From JAQVQN01 sp964428885 (GTDB lineage: Bacteria; Verrucomicrobiota; Kiritimatiellia; RFP12; UBA1067): a DNA stretch of 13,654 nucleotides. The translations under genes and the position numbers were made by a program. The DNA is taken from contig CAYRZP010000061.1 in assembly GCA_964428885.1 (NCBI GenBank), positions 1-13,654 of the forward strand, given 5' to 3'. Position 1 is the first letter of the stretch; each line of letters starts with the position of its first letter. Under the pieces are notes generated by a model that saw only the letters and a program-made list of their open reading frames with translations, was not told the DNA's origin and did no database searches. Below, piece after piece: positions 7,271 through 13,577 of this stretch.

Positions 7271-8539
7271 ATGAAGACATGCCTGACCCGCCGCCACTTC
7301 CTGAAGGGCAGTGCCGCGGCATTCACGATCATGCCCGCGCACGTGCTGCGTTCAGAGACCGCTCCCAGCAACCAGTTGACCCGCGCCCTGATCGGATTCG
7401 GCGGTATAGCCCGATCGGGCAACCACCTCGGATACCGAGACACACGCCTGGTTGCCCTTTGCGACCCGGACGAAAACAGGATCAAAGAAGGCATCGTCAG
7501 CGCCGAGAAAAACGGTTACGGTAAAATCTTCACCTGCCGCGACTTCCGCGAGATCATCTCACGCCCGGATGTCGACATCGTGCACATCTGCACCCCACCC
7601 CATTGGCACGGTTTAATATCAGTGATGGCGGCGGAGGCCGGCAAAGATATCTGGTGCGAAAAGCCCATGACCCGCACCATCGGCGAAGGACGCCGCGTCA
7701 TGGAGGCCATCCAGACCAACGGACGCATCTTCAGGCTGAACACCTGGTTCCGTTTCGCTTCCGGTTTCTACGGCATGCAAACCACGGTGAAGCCGATCAA
7801 GAAAGCCGCGGAAAACCGCCTGCTCGGCTGGCCGCTGAAAGCCGTCGTCGGCGGCGTGACCGGTTTTTCATGGAAGTTCAACTGGAGCGGGCTGACCAAT
7901 CTTGTCCCTCAGCCGGTGCCGAACCATTTCGACTATGACCTGTGGCTCGGTCCCGCGCCTTACAAACCCTACCACCCCCACCGCACTCACAGCAATTTCC
8001 GCGGATATTGGGATTATGACGGCGGCGGACTGGGAGACATGGGCCAGCATTACCTTGACCCGGTCCAATACCTGCTTGAAAAAGACGACACCAACCCCGT
8101 CAAGATCGAGATCGACTGCCCGCCGCAGCACCCCGACTCCGTGGGCTCGTTCCGCCGCATCACTTATACCTACGCCGACGGCTGCCAGATCATCCTGGAC
8201 GGCAACAACTCTCTCAAAGAAGCGCCGTTCCTGGAAGGGCCGAAAGGCAAGATCTGGCCAAAACTCAAATCCGACATACCTGATTTCGAGAATCTGATGG
8301 CGGACCTGCCTGACCCGGCGCCGCAACAGACTGACTTCCTGGATTCTGTCAAACACCGGCGCAAGTTCGCGCTCAACGAGCTGAACGGCTTCCGTTCCTG
8401 CACCTTGGTGAACCTCGGCATTATCGCCATGCGTCTTGGACGCGGCTTCCAGTTCGATCCGATCAATCTGTGCGCCGTCAACGACCCCGCCGCCGACCGT
8501 TTCATCAATCAGCCGATGCGGGCACCCTGGGTGATTTAA
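7271..8539 (+). CDS. Tat-exported Gfo/Idh/MocA family oxidoreductase
   Basis: NAD(P)-dependent sugar or glycoside dehydrogenase family protein (422 residues), probably exported folded with its cofactor. The amino end TRRHFLKGSAAAF (twin arginine 7-8) is a typical Tat signal. The Rossmann nucleotide site is at about 39-65 (LIGFGGIARSG, then VALCDPDENR), with HICTPPHWH at 105-113 and the hallmark EKP at 130-132 (WCEKPMT). The C-terminal substrate domain carries GGGLGDMGQHYLD (251-263), where Asp256 and His260 match the conserved active-site region. It ends with the RAPW motif common in planctomycete and lentisphaeral members. A good ribosome site (AAGGGGG, 7258-7264) lies six bases before the ATG. 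A secreted helical-repeat protein follows 73 bases downstream. Members next to such genes often act on carbohydrates or 3-keto sugars; the exact substrate here is not determinable. Confidence 0.92.
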   Translation: MKTCLTRRHFLKGSAAAFTIMPAHVLRSETAPSNQLTRALIGFGGIARSGNHLGYRDTRLVALCDPDENRIKEGIVSAEKNGYGKIFTCRDFREIISRPDVDIVHICTPPHWHGLISVMAAEAGKDIWCEKPMTRTIGEGRRVMEAIQTNGRIFRLNTWFRFASGFYGMQTTVKPIKKAAENRLLGWPLKAVVGGVTGFSWKFNWSGLTNLVPQPVPNHFDYDLWLGPAPYKPYHPHRTHSNFRGYWDYDGGGLGDMGQHYLDPVQYLLEKDDTNPVKIEIDCPPQHPDSVGSFRRITYTYADGCQIILDGNNSLKEAPFLEGPKGKIWPKLKSDIPDFENLMADLPDPAPQQTDFLDSVKHRRKFALNELNGFRSCTLVNLGIIAMRLGRGFQFDPINLCAVNDPAADRFINQPMRAPWVI

Positions 8540-8542
8540 AGG

Positions 8543-8569
8543 CTGCGGACATCATGCCGGATTCCGCAG
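8543..8569. repeat. Short hairpin between oxidoreductase and repeat-protein genes
   Basis: CTGCGGA (8543-8549) and TCCGCAG (8563-8569) form a 7-bp inverted repeat with a 13-base loop, just after the oxidoreductase stop. No U-run follows on the plus strand, so it is not a clear terminator. It may stabilise the upstream mRNA or be accidental. Confidence 0.35.
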
Positions 8570-8612
8570 AACAGAACACTTGAAAAAAAGCTCACCAACA
8601 CAAGTTAAAACC

Positions 8613-10208
8613 ATGAAAACCAATTTGACACTGACATCCATTTGCTTGTTTTTGTCCGCAATCACCGTCAGCGCGCAAAACTCTGCCGCCCGGTGGGCCG
8701 AAATAAATAAAGATGCCTTGTCCGCCATCACCGGCGCGTCACTGGCTGACACGCTGGAGAAAGGTGAAAAGACCTGGCAAGAGCTGTTCGCCTCTGTCAA
8801 GACCGGCGGCGCTTCAGACCCTCTGCAAATCACGCGCCTGGCCGCACTCACCCAACACGTCATGAGCAACGGCACAAAACAACAGTGCGCGGCATACGGC
8901 GACGCTTTGATCAAGGCGGCGCAAAGCGCCAGCGACGCCGACGTGACCTGCTTCTTTCTTGACCAGTTGCGCTGGTGCGGCTTGCCCCAACACTCCGCAG
9001 CCATAACCCAATTCGAGCAGTCCAAAGCGCCCGGCGTGGCAGCCCTGGCGGCACTCACGCGGCATACGGTCAACGGGAATTGGCACTCCGCCGAGGCTCA
9101 CGCCCCTAGAAACCGTTACGCGAAACTGAACAGCGAACTCACCGCACTCAAGCCTGCGGAACGCATGCCGCTGCTGCTCAAGGCCTTCGACGACCCCGAC
9201 CCCGCATACGCCAGCATCGCCATGCGCTGGGCGCGCGAGTCCGGCGGCAACGACGAAACACGCGCCTGGGCCGCCAAGCTGCTCACAACCGCATCCGCCA
9301 CGCATAAGGCCATGCTTCTCGACATGCTGGGCCAACGCGGCGACAAGAGCGCCCGCGCTGAGATCGAGCCACTTATGAAAGACGGTGACAACATGATCGC
9401 CGTCGGCGCACTGCGCGCAATGATCAGTCTCGGGCAGGCGGAGTTCGCCGACTGCGTCCCGGCGCTGCTGCAAGATCTGACACAAGAGCGCCTGAACATT
9501 GTCCGCGACAACCTGCGCCTGCTGAAAACCGAGCACCTTGTCAAGCGGCTCGTAGCCGGTTACGAGAAATTCAGTGATCCCGGCAAAAGTGTCGCGCTGG
9601 AACTGTTGCGCGAACGCCGCACGAAAGCCGCCGCCGACATCGGCGTCGCATCCCTCTCTTCCCCCGCGGACGAAACCGTCGTGCAGGGTTTCCGCCTGCT
9701 GCGCGAGACCGCCGACGCTTCGCAGGCCGGGCTGCTCGCTGAAAAACTGCTTTCCGTCAGCGACAAGCTCAGGTCTGAGGCGCAGACCGCTTTCGCGGCC
9801 GCCGCACGACGCGACACGACCGCCGCCTACACGAAGGCGCTTTTGAATAAGCTGAACGCAGCAACGGCGAAAGATAAACCCGTTCTGTTAGAGACCGCCG
9901 CGCGGATCGGCGGAAGCCAGTTGCTCGACGCGGTCGAAAAGGCGGCCGACTCCGAAGACACCAACGCCGCGACCGCAGCCGTCCGCGCACTGGCCGACTG
10001 GGCGGACGACGCATCGGTCCCCGCCCTCATGCGCCACGCCGTCACCGCCCCCGATGCCCGCAGGCAGACACTGGCCTTGCGCGGTCTCTCGAAAAAGGTC
10101 GCGGCCAAAGGCTTCGACAAGGCCAAGTTCATGCCCGCCTGGCAAAAGGCGCGCGCCATGGCCGGCAGCGACGCTCAAAAGCAGGCTGTCGACGCGCTGC
10201 TTAAGTGA
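8613..10208 (+). CDS. Secreted alanine-rich HEAT-like repeat protein
   Basis: A 531-residue exported protein of unknown specific function. The Sec signal peptide MKTNLTLTSICLFLSAITVSA has a likely cut after VSA. The rest is a chain of alanine- and leucine-rich paired helices of about 30-40 residues each, for example MPLLLKAFDDPDPAYASIAMRW, IAVGALRAMISLG, NAATAAVRALADWADDASVPAL and RRQTLALRGLSKK, typical of HEAT/armadillo-type scaffolds. No catalytic motif, heme site (CxxCH) or membrane anchor is seen. The ATG at 8613 is preferred because the signal peptide begins there; an in-frame TTG at 8580 would add 11 polar residues. No clear ribosome site is present. The repeat fold suggests a periplasmic protein-binding scaffold, possibly serving the oxidoreductase encoded upstream (inference from adjacency only). 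Confidence 0.85.
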   Translation: MKTNLTLTSICLFLSAITVSAQNSAARWAEINKDALSAITGASLADTLEKGEKTWQELFASVKTGGASDPLQITRLAALTQHVMSNGTKQQCAAYGDALIKAAQSASDADVTCFFLDQLRWCGLPQHSAAITQFEQSKAPGVAALAALTRHTVNGNWHSAEAHAPRNRYAKLNSELTALKPAERMPLLLKAFDDPDPAYASIAMRWARESGGNDETRAWAAKLLTTASATHKAMLLDMLGQRGDKSARAEIEPLMKDGDNMIAVGALRAMISLGQAEFADCVPALLQDLTQERLNIVRDNLRLLKTEHLVKRLVAGYEKFSDPGKSVALELLRERRTKAAADIGVASLSSPADETVVQGFRLLRETADASQAGLLAEKLLSVSDKLRSEAQTAFAAAARRDTTAAYTKALLNKLNAATAKDKPVLLETAARIGGSQLLDAVEKAADSEDTNAATAAVRALADWADDASVPALMRHAVTAPDARRQTLALRGLSKKVAAKGFDKAKFMPAWQKARAMAGSDAQKQAVDALLK

Positions 10209-10212
10209 GAAA

Positions 10213-10236
10213 CAAGCGTCTGCTTGCCCGTGCGCC
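10213..10236 (+). repeat. Direct repeat copy 1 (REP-like element)
   Basis: A 24-base unit starting CAAGCGTCTGCTTG and ending CGTGCGCC. It recurs exactly at 10316-10339, with 103 bases between copy starts. Its first part is a small hairpin (CAAGC, GTCT, GCTTG). It lies five bases after the repeat-protein stop. Confidence 0.85.
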
Positions 10237-10256
10237 CGGCGACGTCACCTGCTCAC

Positions 10257-10276
10257 GGACGCGACGAAGCGCGTCC
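10257..10276. repeat. Hairpin between the two direct repeats
   Basis: GGACGCG (10257-10263) and CGCGTCC (10270-10276) form a perfect 7-bp inverted repeat with a 6-base loop (ACGAAG). It is the central module of the repeat patch. Confidence 0.75.
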
Positions 10277-10312
10277 CTCCAGATACTGCTGCGGTCAGGC
10301 GTGCGCCGGGAG

Positions 10313-10339
10313 GGGCAAGCGTCTGCTTGCCCGTGCGCC
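10313..10339 (+). repeat. Direct repeat copy 2 with extended hairpin
   Basis: The exact second copy of the 24-base unit occupies 10316-10339. The three bases before it extend its hairpin to a perfect 8-bp stem (GGGCAAGC 10313-10320, loop GTCT, GCTTGCCC 10325-10332). No U-run follows, so it is REP-like rather than a standard terminator. Confidence 0.85.
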
Positions 10340-10346
10340 GGATTGC

Positions 10347-10379
10347 GCGCCCGCATTCCGACTATTGTATTGCGGGCGC
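10347..10379. repeat. Inverted repeat upstream of the lipoprotein gene
   Basis: GCGCCCGCA (10347-10355) and TGCGGGCGC (10371-10379) form a 9-bp stem with a 15-base loop. It overlaps the likely -35 region of the lipoprotein gene, so it could be an operator or another repeat module. Confidence 0.6.
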
Positions 10380-10399
10380 CGCCCGACTTAGGCTATGAT
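10370..10399 (+). promoter_or_regulatory. Candidate promoter of the lipoprotein-xerD unit
   Basis: TTGCGG (10370-10375), spacer 18, TATGAT (10394-10399). The -10 box ends six bases before the ATG at 10406, which would give a leaderless or nearly leaderless transcript; no Shine-Dalgarno is present there. Confidence 0.35.
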
Positions 10400-10405
10400 T
10401 CGGAC

Positions 10406-10717
10406 ATGAAACGACTTTTTATGTTGTTGGCGATCGGCACCCTAGCTCTTTCGGGTTGCCGGGTTTCCGATGTGCGCGACATGACGGTGAAAGTTCCCGG
10501 CATGACCAGCGAGGCTGACGCGCAACGCATCCGCTCCGCCCTGTCACCGTTGGGCGGCATAAACCGGGAACACACCACGTTCGACATTGCAGGCCGGACC
10601 ATCCGTGTGCGCTATGACTCCATGGTGATCGCCCACAAGAACATAGAGATCGCCATCGCCGAGGCCGGTTATGACGCGAACGCGATCAAAGCCATCACGA
10701 AGGATCTCTCAAAATAG
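10406..10717 (+). CDS. Small lipoprotein with cysteine-less heavy-metal-associated (HMA-like) fold
   Basis: A 103-residue lipoprotein. The signal peptide ends in lipobox LSGC with acylated Cys18, and residue 19 is arginine. The mature part follows the beta-alpha-beta-beta-alpha-beta pattern of HMA domains: MTVKVPGMTSEADAQRI (26-42), then IRVRYD and IEIAIAEAGYDAN near the end. The metal-binding GMTCxxC becomes GMTSEAD (32-38), so both cysteines are replaced, by Ser35 and Asp38, and the protein should not bind copper or zinc in the usual way. A longer frame open from 10205 runs through the repeat patch and is rejected as a start because the lipoprotein signal begins at 10406. xerD follows after 11 bases, so the two genes are probably co-transcribed. 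The function is unknown. Confidence 0.8.
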   Translation: MKRLFMLLAIGTLALSGCRVSDVRDMTVKVPGMTSEADAQRIRSALSPLGGINREHTTFDIAGRTIRVRYDSMVIAHKNIEIAIAEAGYDANAIKAITKDLSK

Positions 10718-10728
10718 GCCCTACTCTC

Positions 10729-11622
10729 ATGCGCGACGGGGTCACACGGTTTCTGGATAACGTCTCGTTTGAACGCGGCCTCTCAGCCAACACCCGCGCC
10801 GCCTATGAACGCGACCTCAACCTTTTAACCGCCTTCCTCGGGAAATACTGCGGCCTCAGCCGTTTCAGCCAGGTCAGACGCGTCCACATCACCGCTTTCC
10901 TCGAACAGCAGCGGCAGCAAGGCCGTAGCCCCGCCACCCGTGCGCGGCGGCTGGTCGCGCTAAAAGCTCTGTTCGCTTTCCTGCACGGCGAGGGCCTTGT
11001 CCGCGATAACATCACGGCCGTGATCCCCTCGCTGCCGAAAGATAAGGCGCTGCCGCGTACACTCTCTGAAAACGAAGTCGTGCGCCTGCTCACCTCCATC
11101 GCGGGTGAGACACCACATGAACTGCGCGACCGGGCCATGCTGGAAATGCTCTACGCCTGCGGCTTGCGCGTTTCCGAACTCACAGCCTTGCGCCTGCGCG
11201 ACGTGCTGTTCGACAAGTCAGAAATCCGCTGTACCGGCAAGGGCGACCGGCAGCGCGTCATACCGCTGGGCAACAGCGCGGCCGCCTGCACACAACGCTA
11301 TCTGGATTCGGCGCGTCCGCGCTTCGCTAAAGGCGATGTCACGCAGACGGCTCTGTTCCTGACCCAACGCGGCATGCCTTTCACAAGGCAGGGCGTCTTC
11401 GCCATGCTGATGAAACGCGCCGCCGCCGCACAAATAATGACGTCGCTCTCACCGCATGTGCTGCGCCACTGTTTCGCCAGCCATCTGCTGGAGCACGGCG
11501 CGCAGATCAGGGCCATCCAAGAGATGCTGGGCCACGCCGACATAGCGACAACCCAGATCTACACCCATGTCAACAGGCGGCAGATCACCGCGACGCATGC
11601 CCGTTTCCATCCGCGCCATTGA
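10729..11622 (+). CDS. xerD: XerD-type tyrosine site-specific recombinase
   Basis: Chromosome-dimer-resolution recombinase that acts at dif with a XerC partner. The 297-residue length is typical. A SAM-like core-binding domain spans about 1-100 (FERGLSANTRAAYERDLNLL). The catalytic domain has Arg147 (CGLRVSEL), Lys171 (GKGDRQRVIPLG), His243 and Arg246 (SPHVLRHCFASHLLEHG), His269 (LGHADIATT) and nucleophile Tyr278 (QIYTHV). All are intact. The SPHVLRH box and the HPRH end match XerD better than XerC, judged from memory of the E. coli proteins. The start follows the lipoprotein stop by 11 bases with a weak ribosome site. It looks like the housekeeping enzyme, not a phage or island integrase, because it lacks an Arm-type domain and is XerD-length. 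Confidence 0.92.
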   Translation: MRDGVTRFLDNVSFERGLSANTRAAYERDLNLLTAFLGKYCGLSRFSQVRRVHITAFLEQQRQQGRSPATRARRLVALKALFAFLHGEGLVRDNITAVIPSLPKDKALPRTLSENEVVRLLTSIAGETPHELRDRAMLEMLYACGLRVSELTALRLRDVLFDKSEIRCTGKGDRQRVIPLGNSAAACTQRYLDSARPRFAKGDVTQTALFLTQRGMPFTRQGVFAMLMKRAAAAQIMTSLSPHVLRHCFASHLLEHGAQIRAIQEMLGHADIATTQIYTHVNRRQITATHARFHPRH

Positions 11623-11686
11623 GTCTTGATGCGCGCGGCGGATCGCTTTAGAGTCTGGAAAACGCATTGCGCCGCATGTTGTCAAA

Positions 11687-11718
11687 AACAATTATCACAA
11701 AAATTGTTGGGCTTTTTT
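11687..11718 (+). terminator. Weak terminator-like hairpin after xerD
   Basis: AACAATT (11687-11693) and AATTGTT (11702-11708) form a 7-bp A+T-rich stem with an 8-base loop, followed by GGGC and a six-T run (11713-11718). The stem is weak. It could instead be a protein-binding dyad upstream of the HU gene. Confidence 0.3.
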
Positions 11719-11728
11719 GCTTTTAGTG

Positions 11729-11756
11729 TTGATTCTTTGGGGAAAAGGATTATTTT
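11729..11756 (+). promoter_or_regulatory. Candidate sigma70 promoter of the HU gene
   Basis: TTGATT (11729-11734), spacer 16, TATTTT (11751-11756), in a markedly A+T-rich stretch of an otherwise G+C-rich region. The predicted leader is about 40 bases and ends in a strong ribosome site (AAAGGAG, 11791-11797). Confidence 0.45.
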
Positions 11757-11804
11757 GTACTGTGTTGTGGGGTTGGTATCCCTGCGATTAAAAGGAGTAA
11801 AATC

Positions 11805-12101
11805 ATGGCTAAGAAGGCAACGCCTAAGACGAAAAGCGAAATCATGGCCGCCCTTGCCGCGGCTGGTGAGATCAGCAAGAAACAGGCTGGGATCGTATAC
11901 GAAACACTGCTGGCGGTCGCATACGCCGGCGCTAAAGATCCTAAGGGCATCATGCTTCCCGGACTTGGCAAACTGATCAAGGTTAAACGCCCCGCGCGCA
12001 TGGGCCGCAACCCCGCCACCGGAGCGCAGATCAAGATTCCTGCCAAGACGGTCGCTAAGTTCCGTCTGGCGAAAGCCGCCAAAGATGCCGTCCTGAAGTA
12101 G
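11805..12101 (+). CDS. HU-family nucleoid DNA-binding protein
   Basis: A 98-residue HU/IHF-family protein that bends DNA and compacts the nucleoid. The amino end is lysine-rich (MAKKATPKTK). The helical dimer part follows (SEIMAALAAAGEISKKQAGIV), then the LPGLGKLIKVKRPA strand and the DNA-binding arm MGRNPATGAQIKIPAKT (66-82), whose RNP-x-TG signature and apical proline (Pro70) are intact. The C-terminal helix is AKFRLAKAAKDAV. Length matches the family (90-100). It has a Shine-Dalgarno seven bases before the ATG, its own promoter candidate and a strong terminator, so it is probably a highly expressed single-gene unit. Confidence 0.95.
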   Translation: MAKKATPKTKSEIMAALAAAGEISKKQAGIVYETLLAVAYAGAKDPKGIMLPGLGKLIKVKRPARMGRNPATGAQIKIPAKTVAKFRLAKAAKDAVLK

Positions 12102-12127
12102 TTTGCAGGAATGCATTGTGAGATTGA

Positions 12128-12157
12128 GACACCGCACTCAGGTGCGGTGTCTTTTTT
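12128..12157 (+). terminator. Rho-independent terminator of the HU gene
   Basis: A perfect 10-bp stem, GACACCGCAC (12128-12137) with GTGCGGTGTC (12142-12151), has a TCAG tetraloop and is followed immediately by six T residues (12152-12157). It starts 26 bases after the HU stop. Confidence 0.93.
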
Positions 12158-12220
12158 ATTATTCCTTAACCGTTTGCCCCGCTTCTGATATTATTCTACC
12201 TGTTTTACAAACACTTCCCG

Positions 12221-12255
12221 AAATTGCGCTCACAACAAAAACACCCGCGCAATTT
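12221..12255. promoter_or_regulatory. Inverted repeat upstream of the mraY-like gene (possible operator)
   Basis: AAATTGCGC (12221-12229) and GCGCAATTT (12247-12255) form a perfect 9-bp inverted repeat with a 17-base gap. CCC (12217-12219) and GGG (12256-12258) extend it if one base is bulged. A -10-like TAGAAT (12259-12264) follows at once, so the dyad occupies the -35 region. No good -35 box is seen, which fits a promoter that needs an activator, or a repressor site. Confidence 0.4.
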
Positions 12256-12302
12256 GGGTAGAATTTTCGACAGACGCTTTTTTTTGCACACGGGGATTGA
12301 AA

Positions 12303-13424
12303 ATGGTCTATTGGCTCGCTCCATATCTCGCGGAATTGTGGGGACCTTTCCGCCTGCTCTCTTCACACATGATGCTTTTGGCGGCAGGCGCCCTGGCGGG
12401 TGGGCTGGCCGTGTGGAGCCTTCTGCCGCGGCTCTGGCATCTACTGCCCACCGACCGCGGCAGGAAATTGACCGCCGACAGCGGCGTCAAGTCCAAGGGC
12501 AAGCCCACCGGCGCCGGATTCATCATATCGCTGCTCACGCTGCCTCTCATAATATTGATCGTGCCGCTGAGCTTTTGGGATCTCGGCGTCGTGGCCTGCC
12601 TCTATCTCGGCATGTTCTTCGGCTACCTTGACGACCGCAGCGCCCTGCCGTGGGGCGAACTCAAAAAAGGGCTGCTCGACATGGCGGTGGCCGTGGCCGC
12701 CGCCGCCTTCCTCTGCAAAGGGGTGGGCTCGCAAGTCTGGCTGCCTTTATTCAAACAGGCTTTTGACCTGCCTCCAGCGCTGTACATCCCCGGCGCCGCC
12801 GCGCTGCTCTGGTTCACCATGAACGCAACCAACTGCTCTGACGGCGTGGACGGCCTGGCCGGGTCACTGACCCTGCTCTCCCTCTTCGCGCTGTCCGGCT
12901 TGCTCTATGGCATCATCGGCTACCGGCCCATCGCCGAATATCTGCTGATCCCCCACAACCCCGCAGGCGCGCGCTGGGCCGTCCTGGTCGCCACCATGGC
13001 CGGCGCGCTGGCCGGATACCTCTGGCACAATGCCGAACCCAGCCGCGTGCTGATGGGCGACGCCGGCTCGCGCCTGCTCGGCATGCTGGTCGGCGTCGCT
13101 GTGCTGGCGGCCGGCAACCCCTTCCTGATCTTCGTGGTCTCGCCGGTCGTCCTGGTCAACGGCGGCACCGGCCTCTTCAAACTGCTCATGCTGCGCCTGT
13201 TCAAACGCATCGGTTTCGACGTGCGCAATCCACGCGGCCTGCCGCAAGAGGAGGTCAAGCGGCAACACGTCATGATCAAGATACTTCACAGCGTGCGCTT
13301 CCCTCTGCACGACCATTGCCGCGGCAACATGAACTGGAGCAACGCCCAAGTGCTGATGCGCTTCGTCCTTTTGCAATCGTTCCTGACCCCTCTGCTGTTC
13401 GTGATCCTGGTCAAGATCCGCTGA
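12303..13424 (+). CDS. mraY: MraY-type phospho-N-acetylmuramoyl-pentapeptide transferase
   Basis: A polytopic inner-membrane enzyme that transfers a phospho-sugar from a UDP precursor to undecaprenyl phosphate, the lipid I step if it is true MraY. The 373 residues carry about ten membrane spans and the superfamily motifs: KSKGKPTGAGF (64-73), FFGYLDDRS (105-113, Asp110-Asp111), NCSDGVDGLAG (177-187, Asp180 and Asp183), MGDAGSRLLG (251-260, Asp253), and FPLHDHCRGN (333-342) where MraY usually has PxHHH. The KIR end and the aromatic segment before it also fit MraY better than WecA or TagO. GGGGA (12292-12296) lies six bases before the ATG at 12303, which decides against the TTG at 12297. The gene stands alone, away from mur genes, between HU and tRNA-Arg. 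Whether it is the only MraY of the genome or a paralogue cannot be seen. Confidence 0.82.
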   Translation: MVYWLAPYLAELWGPFRLLSSHMMLLAAGALAGGLAVWSLLPRLWHLLPTDRGRKLTADSGVKSKGKPTGAGFIISLLTLPLIILIVPLSFWDLGVVACLYLGMFFGYLDDRSALPWGELKKGLLDMAVAVAAAAFLCKGVGSQVWLPLFKQAFDLPPALYIPGAAALLWFTMNATNCSDGVDGLAGSLTLLSLFALSGLLYGIIGYRPIAEYLLIPHNPAGARWAVLVATMAGALAGYLWHNAEPSRVLMGDAGSRLLGMLVGVAVLAAGNPFLIFVVSPVVLVNGGTGLFKLLMLRLFKRIGFDVRNPRGLPQEEVKRQHVMIKILHSVRFPLHDHCRGNMNWSNAQVLMRFVLLQSFLTPLLFVILVKIR

Positions 13425-13533
13425 CGTTTATGCGGGCTGTCGCAGGCGCACCAACAACAAATCCGGATGATCAATGCCGCGCACATTTTACTTTCCACGC
13501 CAAAACATTTTTTCCGCCCAGATTTGCCGCGCC

Positions 13534-13562
13534 TTGCCTTGCCGCACCCGCTATGCTATCTT
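13534..13562 (+). promoter_or_regulatory. Candidate promoter of tRNA-Arg
   Basis: TTGCCT (13534-13539), spacer 17, TATCTT (13557-13562), with the predicted start about 8 bases before the mature tRNA 5' end at 13578. The remaining bases from 13425 to 13533 hold no gene or terminator that I can recognise. Confidence 0.4.
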
Positions 13563-13577
13563 TCTGGCACTCGACGC

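Noticed and set aside
10205..10405. Open frame upstream of and in phase with the small lipoprotein.
   Set aside because: It runs through the repeat patch, is arginine/cysteine-rich without family features, and would place the lipoprotein signal in the interior of the protein.
10209..10405. CRISPR array suggested by the repeated 24-base unit.
   Set aside because: There are only two copies, the intervening 79 bases contain another hairpin, and no cas genes are present.
11626..11976. Plus-strand open frame between xerD and HU overlapping the HU gene.
   Set aside because: It overlaps the strongly supported HU gene in another frame, has no ribosome site and shows no recognisable domain.
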